The notes under the pieces: generated by a model
The model's database searches: none
Seen by the model: the letters and a program-made list of their open reading frames with translations, nothing else
What the model was told of the DNA's origin: nothing
Shown: positions 38,911 through 47,827 of the stretch, piece by piece
How positions within the stretch are numbered: the stretch's first letter is position 1
Layout: each line of letters begins with the position of its first letter
DNA from: Chelatococcus sp. YT9
GTDB lineage: Bacteria; Pseudomonadota; Alphaproteobacteria; Rhizobiales; Beijerinckiaceae
Length of the DNA stretch: 64,000 nucleotides
NCBI RefSeq assembly: GCF_018398315.1
Contig: NZ_JAHBRW010000001.1
Span: forward strand, 2,550,501 to 2,614,500
Direction of reading: 5' to 3'
Made by a program: the position numbers and the translations under genes

Positions 38911-39438
38911 ATGACGAAGCCGCTCGCTCTGATCGCGGCGGTGGCCGATAACGGCGTTATCGGCGGAGGTAACCGCCTGCTGTGGCACCTGCGCACCGAC
39001 CTCCAGCGATTTCGGCGCTTGACCCAGGGGCGCCCTCTGCTCATGGGGCGCAACACCTACGATTCCATCGGCCGGCCGCTGCCCGGACGGGCCGTCGTCG
39101 TGCTAACGCGCGATCCTGCCTTTGCACCCGATGGCGTCGTGGTGGCGCACGATCTGATGGCGGCGCGGCTGCGGGCGGAGGAGGCTGCGGACCACCTGGG
39201 CGCCGACACTGTGATGGTGGCGGGCGGCGGAGAAATTTACGCGCTGACACTGCCGTATGCTCAGCGGCTCTACCTTACGCGCGTGCATGTTGCTCCGGCG
39301 GGAGACACGGTCTTTCCGGCCTTCGACACCGCAGATTTTCGTGAGACCCTGCGTGAGGAGCATGCGCCGGGGCCTCATGACGATCATGCATTCACCTTCA
39401 TCGATTATGAGCGGGGACAGGGTGAGAGCGCCCGCTGA
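38911..39438 (+). CDS. folA: Dihydrofolate reductase
   Basis: NADPH-dependent reductase of 175 residues that regenerates tetrahydrofolate, including the dihydrofolate produced by ThyA. The N-terminal LALIAAVADNGVIGGGNRLLWHL, the DLQRFRRLTQGRPLLMGRNTYDSIGRPLPGR region and the VMVAGGGEIYAL NADPH site are diagnostic. A TTG at 38899 is a less likely start. The thyA-folA order is conserved. Confidence 0.93.
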   Translation: MTKPLALIAAVADNGVIGGGNRLLWHLRTDLQRFRRLTQGRPLLMGRNTYDSIGRPLPGRAVVVLTRDPAFAPDGVVVAHDLMAARLRAEEAADHLGADTVMVAGGGEIYALTLPYAQRLYLTRVHVAPAGDTVFPAFDTADFRETLREEHAPGPHDDHAFTFIDYERGQGESAR

Positions 39439-39729
39439 TCCTCGGCATGGCGCGATTTCGGCGGGGTCCCGCCATCCCTGATAACCTCGTGAGTTGACGA
39501 ACTATGGTTTTAACCCCACTTGCGCTTGACATGGGGGCCTTCGGCAACCCATCAACCTTGAGCAAACCCTTCGCGGGCGCGCCATGCGGATAGGCCGCTG
39601 ACCTGTTGTACGAAAACGGGCGCGGCCGCTGGATGGTGCGAAACTTGATGGTTTGGGATCGGGTTTGGCCGGCCTGAGTGCTGGGCGGAGCTGGACCCCA
39701 AACACGGCGGCAGTGAGGAACGGCTGAGC

Positions 39730-40875
39730 ATGTCTTGGAGCAACCACAGCGGCGGTCCGTGGGGCCAAAAGCCCGGCGGTCCTTGGGGATCGGGCCCTTC
39801 GGGAGGCGGCGGCGGCGGTAACCCGCCGGATCTCGAGGACTTTATCCGGCGTGGCCAGGACAAGCTGCGCAACATCATTCCTGGCGGCGGCGGTGGTGCC
39901 AGCGGCCGGGGTATAGCCCTGATCGGCCTCGGCGCTGTACTGCTGTGGCTGGCCACCGGCTTCTATACGGTGCGTCCCGACGAGGTCGGCATCAACATGA
40001 TTTTCGGCCGCTATGTCGGCACGACCGGTGAAGGCCTGCGTTACAACTTCCCTTATCCCATCGGATCGGTGATCAAGCCGCAGGTGACGACGGTCAACAC
40101 GATCGAAGTGGGCCAGCGCACGGGGGACACCACGCGTCGTGTATCGACGGCGCGCGAGGTGCCGGAGGAGAGCCTGATGCTCACCGGCGACGAGAACATC
40201 GTCGACATCAATTTCACGGTGCAGTGGCAGGTCAGCCCCTCGCGTCCGCAGGACTATGTCTTCAATCTCCAGAATCCGGATGCGGCGATCAAGGCCGCGG
40301 CCGAGAGCACCATGCGTGAGATCGTCGGCCGACGTAACATTCAGTCGGTGCTGACGACCGACCGTGGTGCGATCGAGGCGGAGGTGCGCCAGTCGATGCA
40401 GAAGCTGCTCGACGAATACGGAGCGGGTGTCGAGATCCGCCAGGTACAGCTCCAGAAGGTGGACCCGCCCCAGCAGGTCATCGACGCCTTCCGCGACGTG
40501 CAGGCTGCCCGTCAGGATCAGGACCGCATCAGGAACGAGGCTGAGACCTACGCGAGCCGCGTTGTCCCCGAAGCGCGTGGTGAGGCTTCGCGCATCATCC
40601 AGGCCGCCGAGGGCTACCGCGAACGTGCTGTCGCCGAGGCGCGCGGTGCAGCCTCGCGCTTCACCCAAGTTTATGAGGCCTATGCGGCCGCGCCCGACGT
40701 GACGCGCGAGCGCATGTTCATCGAGACTATGGAGCGCGTTTTGTCGGGTTCGGACAAGGTGCTTATCGATTCCAAGGAGAACCAGGGGGTCGTGCCGTAT
40801 CTGCCATTGGGTGAGTTGCAGCGGTCGGCACCGTCGGTGCAGGGCTCCACCGTGCGTCAGGGAGCCACGCGATGA
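39730..40875 (+). CDS. hflK: FtsH protease modulator HflK
   Basis: SPFH/stomatin-family membrane protein of 381 residues that forms a complex with HflC around the FtsH protease. The Gly/Pro-rich N-terminus (SGGGGGGNPPDLEDFIRRGQDKL) is followed by one membrane segment (about 59-77) and the SPFH domain starting FYTVRPDEVGINMIFGRYV, then an Ala/Glu-rich helix (YRERAVAEARGAASRF). GAGGAACGG precedes the ATG. It overlaps hflC by ATGA, so the two are coupled. Confidence 0.95.
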   Translation: MSWSNHSGGPWGQKPGGPWGSGPSGGGGGGNPPDLEDFIRRGQDKLRNIIPGGGGGASGRGIALIGLGAVLLWLATGFYTVRPDEVGINMIFGRYVGTTGEGLRYNFPYPIGSVIKPQVTTVNTIEVGQRTGDTTRRVSTAREVPEESLMLTGDENIVDINFTVQWQVSPSRPQDYVFNLQNPDAAIKAAAESTMREIVGRRNIQSVLTTDRGAIEAEVRQSMQKLLDEYGAGVEIRQVQLQKVDPPQQVIDAFRDVQAARQDQDRIRNEAETYASRVVPEARGEASRIIQAAEGYRERAVAEARGAASRFTQVYEAYAAAPDVTRERMFIETMERVLSGSDKVLIDSKENQGVVPYLPLGELQRSAPSVQGSTVRQGATR

Positions 40876-41807
40876 GCAGCGCCCTCAAGACCGGCGGCAT
40901 TATTGTCGTTCTCATCCTTCTGATTGTCCTCTACAGCGCGACCTTCGTCGTCAGCCAGACCCAGCAGGCACTCGTGCTTCGCTTCGGCGGCGTGCGCGAG
41001 GTCATCTCGAACCCGGGCCTCTATTTCAAGTTGCCGTTGGTCGAGAACGTGGTCTATCTCGACAAGCGCGTGCTCGACCTCAACCTGCCCGAGCAGGAGG
41101 TGATCGCTTCTGATCAGAAGCGTCTCGTGGTCGATGCCTTCACGCGTTATCGCATCTCAGATCCCGTTCGCTTCTACCAGACGGTGAGCAATGTGGCAGG
41201 CGCCAACCTGCGCCTCGCCAACATCATCAACTCAACCGTGCGCCAGTACGTGGCTGACGCGAGCTTCACCGACGTGGTGCGTACGCGCCGCGAGGAATTG
41301 ATGCAGCGCATCCGCCAGGAAGTGAACAAGCAGGCCAATGGGCTCGGCATTTCGGTGGTCGATGTGCGCCTTCGCCGGGTGGACTTGCCGCAGCAGAACA
41401 GCCAGGCCGTCTTCCAGCGCATGCAGACCGAACGCCAACGCGAGGCGGCCGACATCCGCGCCCAAGGTTCCGAGCTTGCCCAAGGTATCCGGGCTCGCGC
41501 CGATCGCGAGGTGACGGTCATCAAGGCCGATGCGAACCAGAAAGCTGAGACTCTGCGCGGTGAGGGTGATGCGGAAAGCAACCGCGTCTACGCCGAAGCT
41601 TATGGCAGGGATCCGGGGTTCTTCGCCTTCTTCCGCTCGATGCAGGCTTACGAATCGAGCCTTGGGGCGCAGGCGTCTGGCGGCACGCGTCTCGTGCTTT
41701 CACCGAATTCGGACTTTTTCCGTTACTTCATTGATCCTGCAGGGAAATTGCCCAGCGCGACCACGCCGCCTGCCGCCGTCCAGGGCGCACCGGCTACCAA
41801 TCCCTGA
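40872..41807 (+). CDS. hflC: FtsH protease modulator HflC
   Basis: Partner of HflK, 311 residues. An N-terminal membrane segment (IIVVLILLIVLYSATFVVS) leads into the SPFH domain TQQALVLRFGGVREVISNPGLYFKLPLVENVVYLDKR, followed by a helix (MQTERQREAADIRAQG) and the C-terminal RLVLSPNSDFFRYF typical of HflC. It begins in overlap with hflK and is followed by a hairpin (41809-41868). Confidence 0.95.
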   Translation: MSSALKTGGIIVVLILLIVLYSATFVVSQTQQALVLRFGGVREVISNPGLYFKLPLVENVVYLDKRVLDLNLPEQEVIASDQKRLVVDAFTRYRISDPVRFYQTVSNVAGANLRLANIINSTVRQYVADASFTDVVRTRREELMQRIRQEVNKQANGLGISVVDVRLRRVDLPQQNSQAVFQRMQTERQREAADIRAQGSELAQGIRARADREVTVIKADANQKAETLRGEGDAESNRVYAEAYGRDPGFFAFFRSMQAYESSLGAQASGGTRLVLSPNSDFFRYFIDPAGKLPSATTPPAAVQGAPATNP

Positions 41808-41808
41808 T

Positions 41809-41868
41809 CGAGCATGCGGCCGGATGCGGACGGTGATGGCCGTTTTTCCTCTTGCATCCGCATGCTCG
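41809..41868 (+). terminator. Long hairpin after hflC
   Basis: CGAGCATGCGG (41809-41819) pairs perfectly with CCGCATGCTCG (41858-41868). An inner short stem followed by TTTTT sits in the 38-base loop. It could be a terminator or attenuation point between hflC and the DUF2065 gene. Confidence 0.5.
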
Positions 41869-41947
41869 CGTACAAGACAAAAAAGAGTGCACGTGAAGGA
41901 GGGCGCCCCTCCTTCACCCATGTTGTGATGGCGTGCGGGGGCCTGGC

Positions 41948-42142
41948 ATGACCGATTTCTTGGCTGCGTTGGGCCTGTTGCTCGCCATTGAAGGGATCGT
42001 GTTCGCGGCTTTTCCGGCCGCCACGCGCAAGGCGCTCGCAGAAGCCGCGGAGGCCCCGATTGAACGGATGCGCATGGTGGGCGTTATCTCGGCGGTAGCG
42101 GGCGTCTTCATCGTCTGGATTGTGCGAAGCGGCATCGTCTAG
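41948..42142 (+). CDS. DUF2065 family small membrane protein
   Basis: Protein of 64 residues with two hydrophobic segments (about 4-20 and 44-61) and the family look MTDFLAALGLLLAIEGIVFAAFP with a C-terminal RMVGVISAVAGVFIVW. DUF2065 (YjeT in E. coli) also lies next to hflC in E. coli, so the neighbourhood supports the call. A role linked to HflKC or FtsH is only inferred. Confidence 0.85.
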   Translation: MTDFLAALGLLLAIEGIVFAAFPAATRKALAEAAEAPIERMRMVGVISAVAGVFIVWIVRSGIV

Positions 42143-42322
42143 GACTTGTAAGTGCAGGATTTGAACACGATTTTCTTGGCCGGTGATCTCCGTGCCGGAT
42201 GATGTTGCCGCAAGCGCGCGTTGACGGGGAAGTGACAGAGGAGCCGTCGCGGGGTTGCCTTATTCGTGCTTCAATAAGAGCTGCCCAGAGGCGGCGTTGA
42301 TTTCAAAGAGATAGAGGGCTCC

Positions 42323-43810
42323 ATGGCCGGTTTTTCGACGTTATCGATGTCCGTGGTGGCGACGCAGACGAGGCGGGTCGCATCTGCGATAGCGATCGTG
42401 TCGGCCATCACGCTGGCGGCTCCTTTACCAGCCGTGGCGCGGGGGCCTGAAACCTTCGCCGACCTCGCCGAGCAGGTGACGGATGCCGTGGTGAACATCT
42501 CGGCGGCCACGACGGGCGGTTCCGCGCGCGAACGCGCCATGCCGCAGTTGCCGCCAGGCACGCCGTTCGAGGATCTGTTCGAGGAATTCTTCAAGCGCCG
42601 CGGGCAGGGAGGCGATGCGCCTCAGCCGCCGCGCCGTGCCAGTTCGCTGGGCTCCGGCTTCGTGGTCGATTCGTCGGGCATCATCGTGACGAACAACCAC
42701 GTTATCGGAGAGGCCAACGAGATCACGGCCATCTTCAATGACGGCACGAAGCTGAAAGCCGAGCTTCTCGGCAAGGACTCCAAGCTTGATCTCGCCGTGC
42801 TGAAAGTGAAACCCGACAAGCCCCTGAAGGCCGTGAAATTCGGTGATTCCGACAAACTGCGGATCGGCGATTGGGTGATCGCGATCGGCAACCCGTTCGG
42901 GCTGGGCGGCTCTGTCTCGGCCGGTATCGTGTCGGCTCACAACCGCAATATCGACCAAGGCCCTTACGACAACTACATTCAGACGGACGCGGCGATCAAT
43001 CGCGGCAATTCGGGCGGCCCGCTGTTCAACATGGCCGGCGAAGTGGTCGGCATCAACACGGCCATCCTGTCTCCCACGGGCGGATCCGTCGGCATCGGTT
43101 TCGCCGTGCCTTCGTCGATGGCTTCCACTGTCGTCGACCAGTTGCGTGAGTTCGGCGAGACGCGCCGCGGCTGGTTGGGTGTTCGCATCCAGGGTGTCGA
43201 TGATCAAACCGCGGAGGCTCTGGGGCTGGAAAAGGCCCGGGGCGCGCTCGTCGCGGGCGTCGATGAAAAGGGTCCCGCCAAGCCCATCGGCATGGAAATT
43301 GGCGACGTGATCACCAAGTTCGATGGCAAGGAAGTGAAGAGCGCGCGGGACCTGCCACGGATGGTGGCTGCGACGCCGGTCGGCAAGGATGTGGAAGTGG
43401 TCTTTGTCCGCAAGGGCAAGGAGACCACCGCGACCGTCAAGCTGGGCCGTCTCGAGGACGGGGAGAAGCAGGCGAATGTGTCGAGGGATAACGGTGCCGA
43501 GAAACCGGTGGCGCGCAAGGCACTCGGTCTCGACCTGTCCAGCATCACCGACGACCTGCGCCGCCGCTACTCGATCAAGGACGAGCTGAAGGGCGTAGTC
43601 GTCACGCGCGTCGATCCGAATTCCTCAGCTGCCGACAAGCGCATCCAGAGTGGCGATATCATCATGGAAGTCGGCCAGGAGTCGGTCTCGTCGCCGGCCG
43701 ACGTCACCAAGCGTGTCGAGGCCTTGAAGAAGGATGGCAAAAAGTCAGCGCTCCTTCTCGTCGCCAATGCTCAGGGTGAAGTGCGCTTCGTCGCCGTCAC
43801 CATCGAGTAG
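42323..43810 (+). CDS. degP: Do-family (DegP/HtrA) periplasmic serine protease
   Basis: Protein of 495 residues with an N-terminal signal sequence (about 15-39), a trypsin-like protease domain with the triad His126 (TNNHVIG), Asp156 (KLDLAVLK) and Ser230 (GNSGGPLF), and two PDZ domains, the second around residues 395-490 (VDPNSSAADKRIQSGDIIMEVGQ). This is a DegP/DegQ-type envelope quality-control protease and chaperone. GAGGGCTCC precedes ATG 42323. I use the generic symbol; which Do paralogue it is cannot be told here. A terminator follows. Confidence 0.95.
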   Translation: MAGFSTLSMSVVATQTRRVASAIAIVSAITLAAPLPAVARGPETFADLAEQVTDAVVNISAATTGGSARERAMPQLPPGTPFEDLFEEFFKRRGQGGDAPQPPRRASSLGSGFVVDSSGIIVTNNHVIGEANEITAIFNDGTKLKAELLGKDSKLDLAVLKVKPDKPLKAVKFGDSDKLRIGDWVIAIGNPFGLGGSVSAGIVSAHNRNIDQGPYDNYIQTDAAINRGNSGGPLFNMAGEVVGINTAILSPTGGSVGIGFAVPSSMASTVVDQLREFGETRRGWLGVRIQGVDDQTAEALGLEKARGALVAGVDEKGPAKPIGMEIGDVITKFDGKEVKSARDLPRMVAATPVGKDVEVVFVRKGKETTATVKLGRLEDGEKQANVSRDNGAEKPVARKALGLDLSSITDDLRRRYSIKDELKGVVVTRVDPNSSAADKRIQSGDIIMEVGQESVSSPADVTKRVEALKKDGKKSALLLVANAQGEVRFVAVTIE

Positions 43811-43863
43811 ACAGGGCGGAGCGGCGGCTTTCCGCAACAGCGACACCAGGCAGAACTCGTCAT

Positions 43864-43898
43864 AATGGCCGTCCCCGGAGTTCGGGGCGGCCATTTTC
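43864..43898 (+). terminator. Terminator between the Do protease and the converging lipid kinase
   Basis: AATGGCCG (43864-43871) pairs with CGGCCATT (43888-43895), and inside it CCCCG/CGGGG extends the stem around GAGTT. On the + strand TTCTT follows. It closes the protease transcript; the kinase stop codon on the other strand lies directly beyond. Confidence 0.7.
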
Positions 43899-44807
43899 TT
43901 AGGCCAGCGGACGCGTGTACACCTCGACGGCTCCCGGGATGACATGGAAGCTCGCCGGGGTCTTGCCCGTGAGCTCTCCATCGGTGTTGATGCTGCGAGG
44001 CCGGCGTGTCTCGACTGTGCAGGCCGTCGTGGTGAAGGTGTAGACGTCGCGCCATCGTCCGTGAGTGCCCTGCTTCAAGGCGGGGAGCAGCGCCAGCAAT
44101 TGCCACCAGTGCTCGACGCCAAGACTGTAGACGTGCAGCAAGCCGTCATCCGGTCGCGCGTCGAGGTCCACGGTAAGGCCCCCACCATAATGCCGGCCGT
44201 TCCCAACCGACACCTGGACCGTACGGATGACCTCGCGTTTGCCGTCATGCTCGATCGTCACCGTGAAGGGTCGCATCCGGGCCAGGATGCGCAGGCCTGC
44301 CAGCGCGTAGCCCAGGGTGCCATAGCGCTTCTTGGCGTCGGCCGTCAGTTCGTGCGCGAGGTCGGCGCTGAAGCCGATACTGGCGACATTGAAGAAAGGA
44401 ACGCCGTTCACCTCACCGAGATCGATCGGACGGTGATGCCCTTCGACGATAATTCCGGCCGCGTCGATCGGCGAGGCGGGTATGGCAAGGCTTCTGGCAA
44501 GATCATTGGCGGTGCCGAGCGGAAGGATCCCGAGCGGCAGATCGGTCCGCGAGAGGGCGGGGGCCGCCCTGTTCAGGGTGCCATCGCCGCCGCCGATGAT
44601 GACACAGTTGCACCCTGAAGCGCGTGCGTTGTCGATAGACACCGCGACGTCAAGCGGATCAGCCTCCATGAGCTCGATGCCGCCGGCGCGAAGGCGATCG
44701 AGTGCTGCCTCCGGAAGGGGATACCCGTTGCGTGCATGGCGATTTATAACGAGCAGGGCCTTGCGTGCGGCTTCTGGCAAGATGATCTCCACGTGGAGCT
44801 GCGCCAT
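43899..44807 (-). CDS. Diacylglycerol-kinase-catalytic-domain lipid kinase (first)
   Basis: Protein of 302 residues of the DAGK/YegS family. The LLVINRHARNG opening, the nucleotide-binding VIIGGGDGTLNRAAPAL, the LGILPLGTANDLARSL loop, VASIGFSADLAHEL and the later VSVGNGRHYGGG are the conserved blocks. It is expected to phosphorylate a lipid such as diacylglycerol or a sphingoid-type base; the substrate is not readable. A second kinase of the same fold lies at 45755-46720 with a PAP2 phosphatase gene between them. Confidence 0.85.
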   Translation of the reverse strand: MAQLHVEIILPEAARKALLVINRHARNGYPLPEAALDRLRAGGIELMEADPLDVAVSIDNARASGCNCVIIGGGDGTLNRAAPALSRTDLPLGILPLGTANDLARSLAIPASPIDAAGIIVEGHHRPIDLGEVNGVPFFNVASIGFSADLAHELTADAKKRYGTLGYALAGLRILARMRPFTVTIEHDGKREVIRTVQVSVGNGRHYGGGLTVDLDARPDDGLLHVYSLGVEHWWQLLALLPALKQGTHGRWRDVYTFTTTACTVETRRPRSINTDGELTGKTPASFHVIPGAVEVYTRPLA

Positions 44808-45080
44808 GTCAGTGGATGCCTCACGGCATGGGCGCTGTTTGACGCTCTGTTGAAGGGATTAAAATTGTCCTGAAGACGGGAAGTGCGGGACAGCCGCTTC
44901 ACTGCGGAATGCGGGCCTCGCTCTGGTAGAAAGCTGCATCCCTTGAACCGGCTCGAACCCTGCGGGGTGACGACATTGCTTTTGTGGCCTCAGAAGGGGT
45001 GCTCCGAACCAAGTCTACCTCTATCTAGAGATAGATCGTGGAGCGTCCATGGCGTCGCAAGGGCATAAGGAGGACAAAGC

Positions 45081-45836
45081 TTGGGCTTCGATTTCACGGC
45101 CATATCGAAAGGGGCGCTGCGCGAAGTCGGCCTAGTGATTGCTCTCCTGGTGGTGGCGGGCGGGATCCTCGGCTTCCTTGCGGTTGCCGAGGAAATGCGC
45201 GCGGGCGAGCTGGAGGCGTTCGACACGGGGATTCTCCTCGCCTTGCGCAATCCTGCTGATATTGCTGATCCCATTGGTCCGCGGTGGCTGGAAATCGTCA
45301 TGCGCGACATCACCAGCCTTGGCGGCATTCCGGTGCTGGTGCTGATCGTTATAGTGGTGATCGGTTATCTCATACTCGTGCACAAGCGCGCCATTGCCTT
45401 ATTGATCACTGTATCCATGGGGGGCGGACTTCTTCTCGGACATCTTCTCAAGCTGCGTTTCGACAGGCCGAGGCCCGACCTTGTGGCCCATCTCGTCGAT
45501 ATCCATTCGCTCAGTTTCCCGAGCAGCCATGCGATGCTCTCTGCCATTACCTATCTCACGATTGGCGTGCTCCTGGCGCGGGTTGAGAAGCGGCGCGTCG
45601 TTCGTATGTATATCCTCGCGGTTGCAATCGGGCTGACGCTCCTGGTCGGCTTGAGCCGGCTCTATCTGGGCGTGCACTGGCCGAGCGACGTGCTGGCGGG
45701 CTGGTGCGCCGGGGCGGCTTGGGCCATGACGTGCTGGCTGGTGCTGGTTTTCGCTCAAGGACGGTGGTCCGCTCGCAGCGACGTTGCGCCCTTGGCGCCC
45801 GAGCCTGGCCCGAGAAGTGCTGTCGAGCCGAGGTGA
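45081..45836 (+). CDS. PAP2-family membrane phosphatase
   Basis: Integral membrane protein of 251 residues with about six hydrophobic segments. All three phosphatase motifs are present: KLRFDRPRP (124-132), PSSHA (147-151) and SRLYLGVHWPSD (192-203). These define type 2 phosphatidic acid phosphatases and undecaprenyl-PP phosphatases. The start is TTG 45081, decided by a full AAGGAGG seven bases upstream. Its last 82 bases overlap the 3' end of the convergent lipid kinase gene. Substrate could be phosphatidic acid or undecaprenyl pyrophosphate. Confidence 0.88.
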   Translation: MGFDFTAISKGALREVGLVIALLVVAGGILGFLAVAEEMRAGELEAFDTGILLALRNPADIADPIGPRWLEIVMRDITSLGGIPVLVLIVIVVIGYLILVHKRAIALLITVSMGGGLLLGHLLKLRFDRPRPDLVAHLVDIHSLSFPSSHAMLSAITYLTIGVLLARVEKRRVVRMYILAVAIGLTLLVGLSRLYLGVHWPSDVLAGWCAGAAWAMTCWLVLVFAQGRWSARSDVAPLAPEPGPRSAVEPR

Positions 45837-46720
45837 ACAGCCAGCGCACGGCGCTGGCAGACCGCGCGGAACAGCGTCGTGTGCATCGGCTCACCGTCGA
45901 GATTGACGTGCAGGACCTCATCCGATGTGAACTCGATCCAAGGGCTTCTAACGCGCACCAGCAATTCTTCGATACCAGCCGCGCCCTGGCTGAGCAGGCG
46001 GCTGAGCGCGTCCAGACGCTCCTCCGCGCCGAGTTCCGGCAGGATCATCAGATCGAGCAGGCCGTCGTCGATCAGCGCATCGGGGCAGAGCGGGATGCCC
46101 CCGCCTGCCTGGCGCCCGTTGCCGATCGCAAGGGCAAGGAAGCGTCCCTCCCATTCAAAGTCCTCAGCGATGAAACGCCCACTGTTCGACGAGAGCTCCC
46201 GAAACCGGCTAAGCCCTGTCAGCAGATAGGCGAAGCCGCCGAGACGGCGCTTCAGTTCGGGATCGGTTTCCACCGTCACGCGGGATCCAAAGCCGCCGGT
46301 CATCACATTGATGAAGTTCCGCTCGTTGATGCGCCCGACATCAATGATGCACGCTCGCCTTTCCACCGCGATCCGCAGGGCGGCGGTCATATCGGCGACG
46401 GGTATGTCGGCTGAGCGGGCGAAATCATTGGCCGTGCCGAGCGGCAGAATACCAAATGAGCAACGATCCGGCGGACGTGCCGTCAAACCAGCTGAAAACA
46501 CCTCATTGACGGTGCCGTCGCCACCGCCCGCCACAATGACATCGACGTCGCCCTGGCGCGCGGCCTCCACGGCCTCCTGCGCCATCCGCGCCGCATCGCC
46601 TGGTTCATAGGTCACCCGGACGCTGACGCCGTGGCCGTCCCGCCGCAAGGCGCGGACCGCGTGGCGCACCTCCGCGTTACCAGCCGCCTTTCCGTGAAGG
46701 ATGACGCGGATGTTGGTCAT
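45755..46720 (-). CDS. Diacylglycerol-kinase-catalytic-domain lipid kinase (second, YegS-like)
   Basis: Protein of 321 residues with a DAGK domain: VIVAGGGDGTVNEVFSAGL, FGILPLGTANDFARSADIP, NVMTGGFGSRV and LAIGNGRQAGGG. A C-terminal beta domain (LHVNLDGEPM) completes the YegS/LpxK-independent lipid kinase fold. It starts six bases after the DUF4105 stop and so is probably the last gene of a serB-DUF4105-kinase transcript. It is only distantly similar to the kinase at 43899-44807. The 3' end overlaps the PAP2 gene. Confidence 0.85.
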   Translation of the reverse strand: MTNIRVILHGKAAGNAEVRHAVRALRRDGHGVSVRVTYEPGDAARMAQEAVEAARQGDVDVIVAGGGDGTVNEVFSAGLTARPPDRCSFGILPLGTANDFARSADIPVADMTAALRIAVERRACIIDVGRINERNFINVMTGGFGSRVTVETDPELKRRLGGFAYLLTGLSRFRELSSNSGRFIAEDFEWEGRFLALAIGNGRQAGGGIPLCPDALIDDGLLDLMILPELGAEERLDALSRLLSQGAAGIEELLVRVRSPWIEFTSDEVLHVNLDGEPMHTTLFRAVCQRRALAVHLGSTALLGPGSGAKGATSLRADHRP

Positions 46721-46726
46721 GATCCA

Positions 46727-47827
46727 TCACCTGTTGCCGTGTGTGATCGCGGTCATGGGTTCAGGGATGCCGGGCACGTTGGCACGGATGGCCTGGGAAA
46801 AGTCCGGGTTTGCGTCAGCCGCGATAGCGCGTTCCGTGATCCGGCCTCGTGCTCTGAGTTCGGCCACGCTGTAGTTGGTCTCGAGGCCGCCAACATCGTG
46901 GATATATTCCGGCAAGTAGCCTGAAAGTACGAGCCGGTAATCCATCGGCAGGCCCGGCACGATGCGGTTCACCATTTCATAGACGATGGTGGTGCAATTG
47001 GCCGTGATGGTGTTGTAGAAGCGCGGTCGCTGCCTAAGGGCATTCGCCGCCTCGGCATAGGCGAGAAACAGAGATCTCGCGGCCTCCTTGGGCATGCGAA
47101 TCCGGTAGATATAGGTGTCCTCACCGCGCACATTCGGTCGCAGCCGGATAATGTCGCGCTCGTCGGCGGCGACGATGCTTGTCTCGAATTCCTTGAAGAA
47201 GCCGCCGATCTCCGAGAAGCTCTCGTTCTTCTCCTTCCGGATCTCGACCGAGAAGACGACGTACTGGCCGTCGGCAAAGCCGAAGGACACCAGGGTGTGG
47301 GCGATGCCTGGCCGGCCCCAGTAGGACAGCACCATGTCGACCGAAGTCAGGGTGTCGAGATCATACCTGCGTGTTTCCCAGCGAGGCGTATAGTCCGTCT
47401 CCGTGCGCCATTCAAAATCGCGAACGTTATGCAGCGTGACGCTATTCCCGTTGATCTCGGCTGAAAGCATCTCGCCGACGTCATCGGCCCATTCCCGGTT
47501 GTTTGAGGGCTTGATGGTGCTCCACCACAGGCCAAGCCCGACGAGCACGACGGCGTAGGGAAGGAGCGGTCGCCAGTCTCCCCGAAGAACCATGACGATG
47601 GTGCCCAGCGAGAGCACGCACCAAGCTGCGATCGCGGCGTATCGCCCATATGGGCCGACAGGCAGGCGGAACCATAATGCCCCGGACCACCAGATCCCGC
47701 AGAGAATGATCGCGACCGTGAGCAGGGCGACCGCGATCATGCGCAAACCCCACAGATACCGAGAGCGGCCGCGCGCGGCGGCGGCGGTGTCGTTTTGCAG
47801 CTCAGTCGGTCGGCCTGACGAATTCAT
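46727..47827 (-). CDS. DUF4105 family membrane protein
   Basis: Protein of 366 residues. Three hydrophobic segments (about 29-51, 62-81 and 88-104) precede a large soluble domain with DDVGEMLSAEINGNSVTLHNVRDF, HTLVSFGFADGQYVVFSVEIRKEK and YNTITANCTTIVYEMVNRI. This is the DUF4105 family, whose conserved Asn-Cys-Thr-Thr turn suggests a papain-like or NlpC-type catalytic cysteine, although activity is unproven. ATG 47827 overlaps the serB 3' end by 26 bases; starts at 47917 and 47740 are possible. It precedes the lipid kinase by 6 bases. Confidence 0.8.
   Translation of the reverse strand: MNSSGRPTELQNDTAAAARGRSRYLWGLRMIAVALLTVAIILCGIWWSGALWFRLPVGPYGRYAAIAAWCVLSLGTIVMVLRGDWRPLLPYAVVLVGLGLWWSTIKPSNNREWADDVGEMLSAEINGNSVTLHNVRDFEWRTETDYTPRWETRRYDLDTLTSVDMVLSYWGRPGIAHTLVSFGFADGQYVVFSVEIRKEKNESFSEIGGFFKEFETSIVAADERDIIRLRPNVRGEDTYIYRIRMPKEAARSLFLAYAEAANALRQRPRFYNTITANCTTIVYEMVNRIVPGLPMDYRLVLSGYLPEYIHDVGGLETNYSVAELRARGRITERAIAADANPDFSQAIRANVPGIPEPMTAITHGNR

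Noticed and set aside
39502-40668. Minus-strand frame of 388 codons opposite hflK
   Set aside because: Shadow of hflK with no ribosome binding site or motif.
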